Assembly (NCBI GenBank): GCA_014155875.1
Contig: JACEFZ010014612.1
Coordinates: 129,001 to 193,000 of the forward strand
Source: Cepaea nemoralis
Lineage: Eukaryota > Mollusca > Gastropoda > Stylommatophora > Helicidae
DNA length: 64,000 nt
Direction of reading: 5' to 3'
The stretch's first letter is position 1; every line of letters begins with the position of its first letter. The notes beneath the pieces are model-generated. The model was given only the letters and a program-made list of their open reading frames with translations. It did not search any database and was not told where the DNA came from. Shown here piece by piece: positions 30,664-41,368 of the stretch. A program made the translations under genes and the position numbers.

Positions 30664-30702
30664 GTTCCTGATGAAGATTATCGTGATCGAAACGTCGATT
30701 CG
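30664..30702 (+). ncRNA. hammerhead-ribozyme-like core (Penelope-type)
   Basis: CTGATGA (30668-30674), a weak 3-bp stem II, GAAAC (30689-30693) and GTC (30694-30696) occur in order. All three core elements match the hammerhead consensus. Helix I is short as far as I can judge and helix III is the minimal type. Such minimal hammerheads are established in Penelope-like retroelements. I see no Penelope RT or GIY-YIG sequence nearby, so it may be a terminal relic. Confidence 0.5.
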
Positions 30703-30879
30703 TTGTGTAGTGGCTTAACTTATTTTTATCTTATAATTTATACTGTTATTTTCATTTATTTTTCGCCCTGTGATTTACGTTTGCCATATTGGAGTTCGTT
30801 CTAAGTTACGTACACTGTCTGTGTTTAGTATCTCTCCTTTTCTTTCCGCAGGATTCACACATTCCCAACTGTTTTTATT

Positions 30880-31720
30880 TCCTTATGTTATATCCTGCTG
30901 CATATAATATAAATAACTCACGTTATGCTGATGACACCGTATTGATAGCAACAAGTTAGAAGGATCTATAGCAGTGGTTCTCAACCTTTTTTGGCCCGTG
31001 CCCCCTTCACCATATTTTCAGAACGTCATCCCCCTCCCCTTTCCTATCAAAAATTTGGCCCGTGCCCCCCTTCACCATATTATCACAACTTCACTCCCCC
31101 CTTTCATATTTCCTACCTAAACATCCCCCCATCCCTACACAGTATACGTAAAAATGGAAGGTAAATGTAATAGCATATACTACAACAAGTCTAGACATCC
31201 ACATAAAACGTGATTTGTGGGTCTACTTACTTTATAAAATGAGTTTTAGAAGGATGAGACGCACATAATTGTAAAGTATGAAGGGAAAAACAATATCAAG
31301 TAATCGGTTCTTGTATTAACGCGATCTTGAAATGGTCTTCATTCACTCCCCCTCCCCTGGAAACCCCAAAGTTCCCCCTGGGGGGGGGGGGGGATTCCAC
31401 ACCGGTTGAGAACCACTGATCTATAGGAAATGATAGATTCAGTGGATGTAGAAAGTTAAACAAATGAAGAGGTTTTTATGCATTAAATCCTGTCCTTGAA
31501 AGTTAGAGAAAGAGGTCTTGCATGTTACGTAGAATCAGTTTTACCATACGGCTGTGAATCCTGGACAATTAGTAAACAGGTGAAACAACCCCTGGATACT
31601 TTAGTGATGTGACTTTATAGAAGAATGCTGGAAATTAATTGTACAGCCAAAATGACCAATCTGGACATTTTGAGGGAAGCTAAGTGGCAAAGACAACATA
31701 TCACAAACATATGAAAGAAG
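30880..31720 (+). mobile_element. LINE-Z copy 2 (RT relic), interrupted by a hAT miniature element
   Basis: Before the insertion, NNSRYADDTVLIATS carries the RT catalytic YADD (30915-30960). After it, PYGCESWTISKQVKQPLDTL and LYRRMLEINCTAKMTNLDIL (31540-31670) follow in the normal order. Stops and frameshifts mark a pseudogene. The part between YADD and YGCESWT is shortened. Confidence 0.65.
30972..31418. mobile_element. hAT-type miniature element with perfect 8-bp target duplication
   Basis: The ends CAGTGGTTCTCAACC and GGTTGAGAACCACTG are terminal inverted repeats. ATCTATAG is duplicated exactly at 30964-30971 and 31419-31426. The 447-bp element has no coding capacity and is rich in C runs on this strand. 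These termini and the 8-bp duplication are typical of hAT elements. It split LINE-Z copy 2 just after its YADD motif. Confidence 0.9.
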
Positions 31721-32039
31721 CATTCATAATTGTTTGGTCCACATAATGAGAAGACACAAACTGGAACATGTTGTGATAACCTGAAATAATTGTGGAAAGA
31801 GGAAGATAGAGATATAACATTCTTGACAATCTTGTGTCATTACACGGAAGGGCGTTAACACACAATCTGATCCATGCCGTCGGATATCGCAATTTGTGGA
31901 AAGGCATGATCACTCACGGCAACCAGTAATGCATTACTACTCTCATCTATAATAAACACATTGTACATAAGTAAAGCAATAACATGCCTCGACACTCATA
32001 CTTCACTCGGGCGAGCTGCCTTAGTGACTCAATGGGTAT

Positions 32040-32340
32040 GCTCAGGAAGATAGAGATGAGTTGGGTCCGAAGACAGTGGTTAGTGTCTCTGGGGCAGTCA
32101 AAGCAGGCAAAAATACGTTCTCATTTTCAAGCCAGGGCATGCGGGTTTACAAGGCAATGAGCAGGCTGACAGGATTGCGGGTAAGGCTACTGTGGAGGGC
32201 GGCCGAGCCACGGACCAGGCTGATGTACTGAATGCTCAAAAAGAAGTAAGACATTTACAAGAACCAAGTATTGAATTTGAATCTACAACTATGGTCAGAC
32301 TTCGAGAACAGTATGTTAAAAGAGGTGTGACCAAACAAGA
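32040..32340 (+). pseudogene. RNase H fragment of an I-group LINE
   Basis: A plus-strand frame reads GHAGLQGNEQADRIAGKATV (from about 32137), then ATDQADVLNAQKEVRHLQ. This is the last conserved block of the LINE RNase H domain (xGHxGxxGNExAD). Upstream sequence is frameshifted. No RT is attached. Confidence 0.6.
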
Positions 32341-32356
32341 ACACTATTTTTTTTAA

Positions 32357-32600
32357 AGTTGCATATCCCTTTCAGGACGTTGCAGTCAATACTAGAACTT
32401 TTCAGCTGCTGTTGATGCTCTTGGCAAAATCACGCTCAGTAGTTTGTCATTGCTTTCTGAGCGACCGGCTCACATACCACATAAGTAACCAACGTGACGC
32501 TATCCACTGCCGAATCTCGCGCAACTGTGTTCCTCACATGGATATAGGGGATTACGGAGAAAGTCATTAACGCCTTCCCCAGGAAGCCGAGAGCCGCTAC
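32357..32600 (-). mobile_element. SINE-A copy
   Basis: TCAGGACGTTGCAGTCAA, then CTCAGTAGTTTGTCATTGC, then TCTGAGCGACCGGCTC, with a CGCGCAACTGTGTTCCTCAC head. It lies 110 bp from exon D. Confidence 0.65.
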
Positions 32601-32709
32601 ACACTGCGATATTTACTGAGGAGGGGATCCGAACACTTATGGACTGAATCGTTCGATGTGCAATGAAGATGATCAGCTACCATGCATACAAACTGACAAT
32701 GTTCTGTAC

Positions 32710-32860
32710 CAAGTCCGTTTTGCGAGTATCTGAAAGCGTAAAATGCCGCGTTTCCCCTCAAGTGATAAAACCCATCATTGAGCAGCGGGATCTCCACAGT
32801 GTCTCCAGCCTTGTCTATGTGGACCTGACGGCTGCGGCTGTCGTTGTTTGAGTCGTACAC
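32710..32860 (-). CDS. exon D of the IgGFc-binding-like gene
   Basis: 151 nt. The acceptor is CTGTCTTCTTGCAG (32861-32862) and the donor GTACAG (32704-32709). It is phase 0 in and passes one nt out. It encodes 50 residues, with QVHIDKAGDTVEIPLLNDG followed by FYHLRGNAAFYAFRYSQNGL. This is the family's 'linker strand, then S(D)KPvlvvqySq.g' unit, with RGNAAFYAF in place of the usual SDKPV. A helpful sign of coding is the clean join to E: the split Gly restores NGLGHPMC. Confidence 0.8.
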
Positions 32861-33057
32861 CTGCAAGAAGACAGGAAACGGGTGTTGTGTAATCATACAC
32901 GCTACCATACCACAGTTTTATTCACCATCACTGTAACTAACTGCACTGCCACATCTGTTGCTGCTGCTTCTGCTACAGCCATCGCTGCCTCTATCACTAC
33001 TACGGTTATTATTACTACTGCAGCTGTGGTTGCTGCTTCTATCGCTACTACGGTTAT

Positions 33058-33311
33058 TACGAGATTAAGGTAATAAGTAAATCACAAATGGCTGTAGAAA
33101 AATATCTAAATATGATAACAACTTGATACCAGTTTATTTGTATGCATATATTGTCCCTTTATTTGTCAACATAATTTCCAACAACATTGATACACTTATA
33201 CCATCGTTTTATCAGTCCTCGCAAACCGGCTGCATAGAACTGTGTGTTTTGTTTTCATTTACCGGCCATCCCACATAACTGTGTGACTTACTTATTAACT
33301 CGCCCTCGTAA
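33058..33311. mobile_element. mariner deletion derivative (MITE)
   Basis: Same architecture and size (about 254 bp) as 15168-15421. It has TAATAAGTAAATCACAAATGG at the left end and ACTTATTAACTCGCCCTCGTA at the right. Between them lies a relic of the transposase C terminus. The left terminus is partly decayed. Confidence 0.7.
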
Positions 33312-34535
33312 CTTTCACAGAATGCCTGGAGATTTCGACCAGGAGATGTTTAATTTGCCAGACACTACACCATCTCTTGTAGTCAAAGGGAGATAATCCA
33401 TGTAATTTTATCCCTAAGGGAATGAAGGATATGCCCTTGGAATCTGGAATGTTCGAGAGATGAGGGTACCGGAGTTCGTGTTTTAACTGCGCAGTCGCAG
33501 TGACTTGACTGGAACAGAGGGAGAAGTGTGGTGTTCTGGCCGGCTGGCAAGAACTTCTGTCTAGCTGCAGTAACAGGAAGAAATTGGACCAGTGTCAGTG
33601 TACAGTTTGAAGACTGTAGACATTAAATCCCCAAGTTGGACGAGGTTCCATACTTCTAACTGCCTGACAGAATAACAAGGTAAGAATGTTACCATTCTTA
33701 AATCGGTTCGTGTCGGAATTGCAATAACCCGAGGTGTAGATTGCACGCAGCCATGTTCACCCGTAGGTCAGTGGCGAGCCTGTAATATTTCCTACCGGAA
33801 CAGGCTTGTTGACGTGACCCAATTACGGGCCTGCGGTCAAACAATCTGAACTGCTGTAAAAAGTGCAGGTATGGACTGCATAGTGTCGCCTGCCAAGAAA
33901 TTGTTTTGGGAGACATAGGAGTGGCCTTAATGTTGGCAATATGAGTACCCTCCTTGGCCGCCTTTGAACTCCGACGTAGTCGACAAAACCGGAAGTCGGT
34001 GACGGCGTAACTAAAAGCTATCGTGTAAGATATCGGGCGAATCAGCCGGACAAGACGAATCTCGTGGGAACGTCCTCTATCGAATCGGAGGTCATTTGAA
34101 CGATCCCGCGTGTGTCGAAGTTCACATCTTTTGGTCGGACGACCACTGGTTTTTTTTGCCTTCCTCATACACTTTATGTTCTAAGTCTCCTTAATGGACT
34201 ACCATCCTAATCTATAGTGGGTTCCTATGAGGAGGAAAACGGGGAGGGGCAAGAAGGAGGAATGATACGGCAGACATGTTCTGATGGTTACAGTGGTGAT
34301 GAACTGGGGAACGTAGGACTACCTGGGAAGAGCTAAAAGGGAGTTTTGCTAATGGCCCTCCTTCAGGGCCATCTTGCCTATGGGTACTGTAGACCCTCTA
34401 ACCCTGTATGTCATTAGAAGACTTCCTCTGGGGAACTGGGGCACAAACACTTATAACCAATCACCGTGGGTTCATTATATCACCAGTCTAGGGAAACGGG
34501 TGGTCTATTCGGCTGCTTGTAGGAAATACGAAAAG
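33312..34535. other. unassigned intronic sequence with one unrecognised frame
   Basis: The minus strand 34168-33698 holds an ATG-started frame of 156 codons in locally GC-richer DNA, starting MRKAKKTSGRPTKR. I recognise no domain and would not call it a gene without expression evidence. Nothing else stands out. Confidence 0.25.
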
Positions 34536-34694
34536 AGGAAAGGGGGGGGGGTGACATTCTGAAAATATGGTGAAAAGGGGGAGGGGAGGGCACGGGCCAA
34601 AATGTTAGGTAGTAAACACGAAAGGTGGGGGGAAATGATGTTCTGCAAATATGGTGCAGGGGAGCACTGCCCAAAAAAAGGTTGAGAACCACTG
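34536..34694 (-). mobile_element. hAT miniature element, truncated copy
   Basis: It ends GGTTGAGAACCACTG and its interior (GCACGGGCCAAAA, AATATGGTG) is the reverse complement of the first 150 bp of the element at 30972. The other terminus is missing. Confidence 0.7.
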
Positions 34695-35547
34695 ATCTAA
34701 TACGTCCTACGAATAATTTAGAGATTCGGGTTCAGAATGAAGGAAATTGGAGAAAAGGCGCTGATAGCTAGGCCGTGAGTTCTCTCCTTTTATCGGTCAG
34801 TTGGACTTAAACGTTGACTTCTCGTCCCTGACTTGGAGACGTCAGTTACAAGTACCTCCGTTGTGAGAGAGGGTTCGTCAGATGGCTACGGACATGGTAA
34901 TAAGGAAAGCTATCCCACATGCACAAATCAATTCAGTGTGTATTGCGCTCGAGTTCAAAGCGAGCGAATGACAAGGGAAAAAAAAAAAACTAACATACTT
35001 TACGAACGTATATTTATTTATTCTTCGATCTTTTTTTTTTTTTAAATGTTTTGTTTGTATGTTTGTTTGTTTATTTTTTTTTATTTTTATTTTTTTGTTT
35101 GTTTGTTTTGTTTTGTTTATACACATCACGTTTCTTCTCTTATAGCGCTTATTTAACGAAAACCAACACATGCTTCTTGGAATGCTTTGTAGAATTTTAA
35201 AAATTCGTTAATAGTATATGGTGACAGATTCATTTTATTGAACGATTCATTAGATTCATTGGAAGTCGACGTGGCCGAAGTATTAACTCACTTGCTCTGA
35301 AACTTTCTCTGGTGACCGCGGCAGGGGCTTCATTCAGCACACCGGGAACTTTACAGTTAATTTCTTTTCCTGCATTTGGGGAGGTACATTACAAGTACCC
35401 CAGTAGTGGGTTTGCCATATGGCAAGGGACACTAGTAAAATGAAAGTCCACACGCAAAAATTAGACCAATGCACTCCCCAGTACTGGCAACTACTAGAAG
35501 TAGTAGCGATTTTATGGACTATGATTGTGTTCAAAGCAAGAGAACGC

Positions 35548-35548
<1 letters not shown>
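34695..35548. other. intronic sequence with a T-rich tract
   Basis: It includes a T-homopolymer and TTTG-rich stretch at 35028-35120. There is no gene or known mobile element. Confidence 0.4.

Positions 35549-35549
<1 letters not shown>

Positions 35550-35629
<80 letters not shown>
35550..35629. repeat. TA dinucleotide array
   Basis: About 80 bp of near-perfect TA, immediately before the first macrosatellite unit. Confidence 0.95.
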
Positions 35630-35630
<1 letters not shown>

Positions 35631-35631
<1 letters not shown>

Positions 35632-35916
35632 TAGCTGACCCGGCCCGGCTTCGCCCAGTTCCTGGTGGGGAGCATCTCATTTAATTCATATAAGTAGTCA
35701 TATAAGTTCTCGTTCCCGTTCCCGACTATCTGTCTGTCTGTCTGTCTGTCTGACTGACCCGCCCGGCATCACCCAGCTCCTGGTGTGGAGCATCTCATTT
35801 AATTCATATAAGTAGTGATATAAGCTGCCGTTCCCGTTCCCGACTATCTATCTGTCTGTCTGTCTGTCTATCTGTCTGTCTGTCTGTCAGTCTGTCTGTC
35901 TGTCTGTCCCTCCCTC

Positions 35917-35951
<35 letters not shown>

Positions 35952-37463
35952 CCCTGCCTGCCTGCCTGTCTGTCTAATCATTTATTGGTTGCAGTTAGAA
36001 CAACCGTAGATAAACGAAGACCAACTTACAAAAAGCATTAGAAAGAGCACTTGAAAGATCTTTACATCTTCCCCATCAATTAACTTGGGTAAATGGAGCG
36101 GCGGCAGCAGCAGCAGCAGAAGAAGAAAAAGGAGGAGTAGGAGCTGGGAGGAGGAGGAGGGAGGTGGAGGAGGGAGAAGGAGGAGGGAGGAAGAGATAGG
36201 CGGAGATAGGAGGAGGAGGGAAGAGGAGGGAGGAGGAAGGAGGAGGAGGAGTAGGGAGGAATAGGAGGGAGGAGGAGGGAGTAGGAGGAGGAGAGAGGAG
36301 GGAGGAGAAGGAGGAGGAGGGAGGAGGAGGAGGGAGGAGGAGGAGGGGGAGGAAGGAGGAGGAGGGAGGAGAAGAACGCAGGAGGAGGAGGGGGAGAAGG
36401 AGGATGGAGGAGGAGGAAGGGAGGAGGAGAGGGAGATGGAGGAGGAGGGAGGAGGAGGAGAGAGGAGGAGGAGGAGGTAGGAGGCGGATAGAGAAGGATG
36501 AGGAAGAGGAGGAGGAAGAGGGAGGAGGGGAAGAGGGAGGAGGAGGGATGTGGAGGGAGGAGGTAGAGGGAGGAGGAGGGAGGAGGAGGGAGGAAGAAGG
36601 AGGAGGAGGGATGAGGGGGAGGACGGAGGAGGAGGAGGGAGTAGGAGGAGAAGGGAGGAGGAAGGAAGAGGAGTGATTAGGAGGAGGGAGGAGGGCGAGG
36701 AGGTAGGAGGAGGAAGAGGAAGGAGGAGGAGTAAGGAGGAGGAAGAGGGAGGATGAGGATGGAGGAGGGAGAGGTAGGAGGGGAAGAGGAAGAGGGTAGG
36801 AGGAGGAAGAGGAGGAGGAGGATGATTATAACGCATATGCCTGTAGATAACTGTAGTGAAAAGGTGGGTCTGTCTATCTATCTGACCCGGCGTGGCTTCG
36901 CCCAGCTCCTGGCGGGTAGCGTCTCATTAAATTCATACAACAAAAAAAAGTAACTTAAAAGAATGTCCTTCCACACACCATCCATTATTTTTAATGAAAA
37001 CTGTTTCTAATCACCTACATGACTGTAGATAACTTCTTAAGCATAAAAAGATGAGTTACAATGTTATGCATTATGCATTATTTTTATGAAAACTTTGAAA
37101 ATGCCTTAAAGATTGTATCATTATTTATTATAACTCATATGCCTGTATATAACTATAGACAAAGAGTTTATAAATCTTTGAAAACGATGCAACAATATGA
37201 CTATAAGATATACAGAAAAGTTATTAAAAGTTATGCCCCTTGAAATAACTTTTCTAGAGTTAAGTCCCCTTGCTATATAGAAATTATAATGAAAAATGAA
37301 AAATTAAATAATATTAAGTAAGCAGCCGATTTTACACTAAAAAATATCCCAGTTGGCAGCGCGAGAATGAGAGGAAGACGTGTAGAAAATTTCATCTCAA
37401 TCGGATGCACCGTTCGCGAACGCATAAAGGACATACAGACGGAGATTGCCTTTTATATATATA
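35631..37463 (+). repeat. macrosatellite unit U0
   Basis: It starts CTAGCTGACCCGGCCCGGCT and ends after CTCAATCGGATG...CGTTCGCGAACGCATAAAGG and TTTTATATAT. Inside are two head monomers with TCTG arrays, a CTAATCATTTATTGGTTGCA lead-in, a polypurine core (36093-36828) and a 600-bp AT-rich tail. Together with U4 it represents a longer-flank form. Confidence 0.75.
36093..36828. repeat. GGA-rich polypurine tract (U0)
   Basis: About 735 bp, nearly all A and G on the plus strand with GGA/GAGGAG periodicity and rare T or C. Six-frame products are Ser/Leu/Pro or Glu/Gly/Arg low complexity, not genes. Confidence 0.9.
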
Positions 37464-37561
37464 CTAGCTGACCCGGCCCGGCTTCGCCCAGACCCTGGTG
37501 GCGAGCATCTCATTTAATTCATATAAGTAGTCATATAAGTTCTCGTTCCCGTTACCGACTA

Positions 37562-37592
<31 letters not shown>

Positions 37593-37796
37593 GTCTGTCT
37601 GTCTGTCTGACCCGGCCCGTCTTCGCCCAGACCCTGATGGGGAGCATCTCATTTAATTCATATAAGTAGTCATATAAGTTCCCGTTCCGACTATCTATCT
37701 GTCTGTCTGTCTGACCCGGCCCGGCATCGCTCAACTCCTGGTGGGGAGCATCTCATTTAATTCATATAAGTAGTCATATAAGTTCCCGTTCCCGAC

Positions 37797-37847
<51 letters not shown>

Positions 37848-40688
37848 TTATCTATCTATCTATCTGTCTATCTGTCTGTCTGACCCGGCCCAGCCCATGG
37901 TGGAGAGCATCTCATTTACATCATATAAGTAGTCATATAAGATCCCGTTCCCGACTATCTGTCTGACTGTCTGTCTGTCTTGGGTAAATAGAGGAGCGAG
38001 GAGGAAGAGGGAGGTGGAGGAGGGAAGAGGAGGGAGGAGGAGGGAGGAGACAGGAGGAGTAGGGAGGAATAGGAGGGAGGAGGAGGGATTAGGAGGAGGA
38101 GGGAGGAGTAGGGTGGAGGAGGAGGCGAGGAGGAGGGAGGAGGAAGAGGGAGGAAGAGGGAGAAGGAGGGAGGAGGAGAACGCAGGAGGAGAAGGGAGCA
38201 GGAGGAGGAGAGGGAGGAGGAGGGAGAGGGAGGAGTAGGGAGGAGGAGGAGAGAGTAGGAGGAGGGAGGAGGCGGAGGGAGAAGGAAGAGGGAGGAGGAA
38301 GAGGGAGAAGGAGGAGGGAGAAGGAGGAGAAGGAGGGGGAGGAGGAGGAGGAGGAGGAGGAGGAGGGGAGGAGGAGGAACGTGAAGGAAGGAGGAGGGGA
38401 GGAGGGAGGAGGTAGAGGGAGGAGGAGGAGGAGGAGGAGGGAAGCGGAGAGAGGAGGAGGAGGGAGGAGGAGGAAGAGGGAGGAGCAGGAATGTGAAGGG
38501 AGGAGGAGGGAGGAGGTAGAGGGAGGAGGAGGGAGGAGGAGGAGGTAGAGGAAGGAGGAGGGAGGAGGAGGAGGGAGGAGGCGGTGAGGGAGGAGGAGGA
38601 AGGAGGAGGGGCAGGATGGAGGAGGAGGAGGGAGGAAGAAGGAGGAGGAGGGAGGAGGAGTGATGAGGAGGATGGAGGAGGAGGAGGGAGGAATAGAGAG
38701 GAGGAGGAGGGAGGAGGAGGGATGAGGAGGAGGGGGGAGGAGGAAGAGGGAGGAGGAGGAATGTGAAGGGAGGAGGAGGGAGGAGGTAGAGGGAGGAGGA
38801 AGAGGGAGGATGAGGAGGAGGAGAGGGAGGAGGAGGAAGGAGGAGGGGGAGGAGGGAGGAGGAGGGATGGAGAAGGAGGAGGAGGGAGGAAGAGGGAGGA
38901 GGAAGAGGGGAGGAGGAGGAATGTGAAGGGAGGAGGAGGTAGAGGGAGGAGGAGGAGGGAGGAGGAGAAGGGAGGAGGAATGATGAGGAGGAGGGAGGAG
39001 GAGGAAGATTGAGGAGGAGGAATGTGAAGGGAGGAGGAGGGAGGAGGTAGAGGGAGGAGGAGGAGGGAGGAAGAGTAGTGAGGTGGAGGAGAGGGAGGAG
39101 GAGGAAGGAAAAGGGGGAGGAGGGAGGAGGAGAGAGGAAGAAGGAGGAGGAGGGAGAAGGAGGGATGAGGAGGAGGAGGGAGGAGGAGGAAGAGGGAGGA
39201 GGAGGAATGTGAAGGGAGGAGGAGGGATAGGGAGGAGGGAGAGGGGAAGAGGAAGAGGGTAGGAGGAAGAGTGGATAGGAGGAGGGGGGAGGTAGAGGGA
39301 GGAGGAGGAGAGAGGAAAAGGGAGGAGGGAGGAATAGAGAGGAGGAGGAGGGAGGAGTTAGGAGGAGGAGGAAGAGGGAGGAGGAGGGAGGAGAAGGAAG
39401 GAGGAGGAAGAAAGAGGAGGAAGAGGGAGGAGGAGGATGGAGGAGGGAGAGGGAGGAAGAGGGAGGAGGAGGAAGAGGGAGGAGGAGGAAGAGGGAGGAG
39501 GAGGATGGAGGAGGGAGAGAGAGGAGGGGAAGAGGAAGAGGGTAGGAGGAGGAGGGGCAGGAGGAGAAGAAGGGAGAAGGAGGGAGGAGGAGGAGGGAGG
39601 AGAAGGAAGAGGAGGAGGAGGAGGGAGGAGGAGGGGAGAGGAGGAGGGAGGAGGCAGAGGGAGAAGAAGGAAGGAGGAGGAGGAAGGAGGGAGAGGAAGG
39701 AGGGAGAATGAGGAGGGGAGGAAGGAAAGGGAGGTGGAAGAGGAGGAGGAGGGAGGAGGAAAGAGGTAGGGGGAGGAGGAGGTAGAGGGAGAAGGAGGGG
39801 GAAGAAAAGGGATGAGGAAGAGGAGGAGAAGGGAGGAGGAGGGTGGAGGGAGGAGGAGGTAGAGGGAGAGGAGGGAGGAGGTAGGAGGAGGAGGAAGAGG
39901 GAAGAGGGAGAAGAAGGGAGAAGGAGGAGGGAGGATGATGAGGGAGAAGGAGGCAGGAGGAGGAGGGAGGCAGGAGGAGGAGGAGGGATGAGGAGGGAGA
40001 GGAGGAGGAGGGAAGATGAGGGAGGAGGGGAAGGAGGAGGAGGGAGGAGGAGGGGAGAGGAAGAGGGAGAAGGAAGAGGGAGAAGGAGGAGGGAAGAGGG
40101 AGAGGGATGAGAGGGAGGAGGAAGAGGAGGAGGGTGGAGGGAGGAGGTAGAGGGAGGAGGAGGGAGGAGAAGAGAGGAGGAGAGAGTTCGCCATTCCGAA
40201 TTCATACTCGTCTAGTTCTTCCCTGCTACACGACTGTAGATAACTTCCTTACACATAAAAAGATGAATTGTTATTGATATTGCCGTGGCATGGAGGAATA
40301 TCAGCAGCAGAGTTGATCCAAAAAACCAAAGACTGAGATCTACGGAGAGCCATGAACGCCTACGCCAGCCGACACGGCACTTGATGATGGTGATTGCCGT
40401 GTGACGATTCTGTGCGTATTTTGGGAGGGGGAGGAGGAAGGAGGAGGAAGAAGAAAAAAAAACTATGACAGTTGGCAGCTCTGGAATGAAAGGAAGGCGT
40501 GTAGAAAATTTCATCTCAATCGGATGGGCCGTTCGCGAACAAATAAAGGACATACATACATACATACATACATACATACATACATACATACATACATACA
40601 TACATACATACATACATACATACATACATACATACATACATACAGACAGACAGACAGACAGACAGACGATCCTAATTTATATATAAGG
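37464..40688 (+). repeat. macrosatellite unit U1
   Basis: 3.2 kb: four head monomers with TCTG arrays, the junction CTTGGGTAAATAGAGG, the longest polypurine core (37988-40188), and a 3' tail with GTTCGCCATTCCGAATTCAT, GTAGATAACTTCCTTACACA, AATTTCATCTCAATCGGATG, an ATAC array (40551-40642) and TATATAAG. It is directly followed by U2 in the same orientation. Confidence 0.8.
37988..40188. repeat. 2.2-kb polypurine tract (U1)
   Basis: About 2.2 kb of plus-strand purine with GGA/GAGGAG units, broken only by scattered pyrimidines. Subsegments repeat, for example with GGAATGTGAAGGGAGGAGG about five times. Candidate for triplex or GGA-quadruplex DNA. Confidence 0.9.
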
Positions 40689-40786
40689 CTATCTGACCCG
40701 GCCCGGCTTCGCCCAGTCCTTGGTGGGGAGCATCTCATTTAATTCATATAAGTAGTCATATAAGTTCCCGTTCCCGTTACCGACTA

Positions 40787-40841
<55 letters not shown>

Positions 40842-40934
40842 GACCCGGCCCGGCTTCGCCCAGTCCTTGGTGGGGAGCATCTCATTTAATTCATATAAGT
40901 AGTCATATAAGTTCCCGTTCCCGTTACCGACTAC

Positions 40935-41011
<77 letters not shown>

Positions 41012-41332
41012 GACCCGGCCCGGCATCGCCCAGCTCCTGGTGTGGAGCATCTCATTTAATTCATATAAGTAGTCATATAAGCTCACGTTCCCGTTACCGA
41101 CTATCTATCTGTCTGTCTGTCTGTCTATCTGTCTGTCTATCTGTCTGATCCGGCCCGGCTTCGCCCAGCCCCTGATGGGGAGCATCTCATTTAATTCATA
41201 TAAGTAGTCATATAAGTTCCCGTTCCCGACTATCTATCTGTCTGTCTGTCTGACCCGGCCCGGCTTCGCCCAACTCCTGGTGGGGAGCATCTCATTTAAT
41301 TCATATAAGTAGTCATATAAGTTCCCGTTCCC

Positions 41333-41368
<36 letters not shown>

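Noticed and set aside
33698..34168. 156-codon ATG-started frame as a gene
   Set aside because: No domain, no splice context, lies in an intron between transposon copies. Length is within chance for GC-richer sequence.
35416..35684. IYIYIY-containing frames
   Set aside because: They are TA dinucleotide arrays.
37860..40205. 781-codon minus-strand open frame
   Set aside because: It encodes only Ser/Leu/Pro low complexity from the polypyrimidine strand of the GGA tract. A tract that lacks T and A in key places gives few stops in any frame. The same holds for 35982-36836, 39358-40194, 41363-42583, 41436-42572, 43861-45477, 43883-45511 and their plus-strand Glu/Gly/Arg partners.
40212..40742. 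Frames with YVCMYVCM or HTYIHTYI repeats
   Set aside because: Translation of ATAC and AGAC microsatellites at unit ends. Likewise 42779-43180 and 45671-46059.
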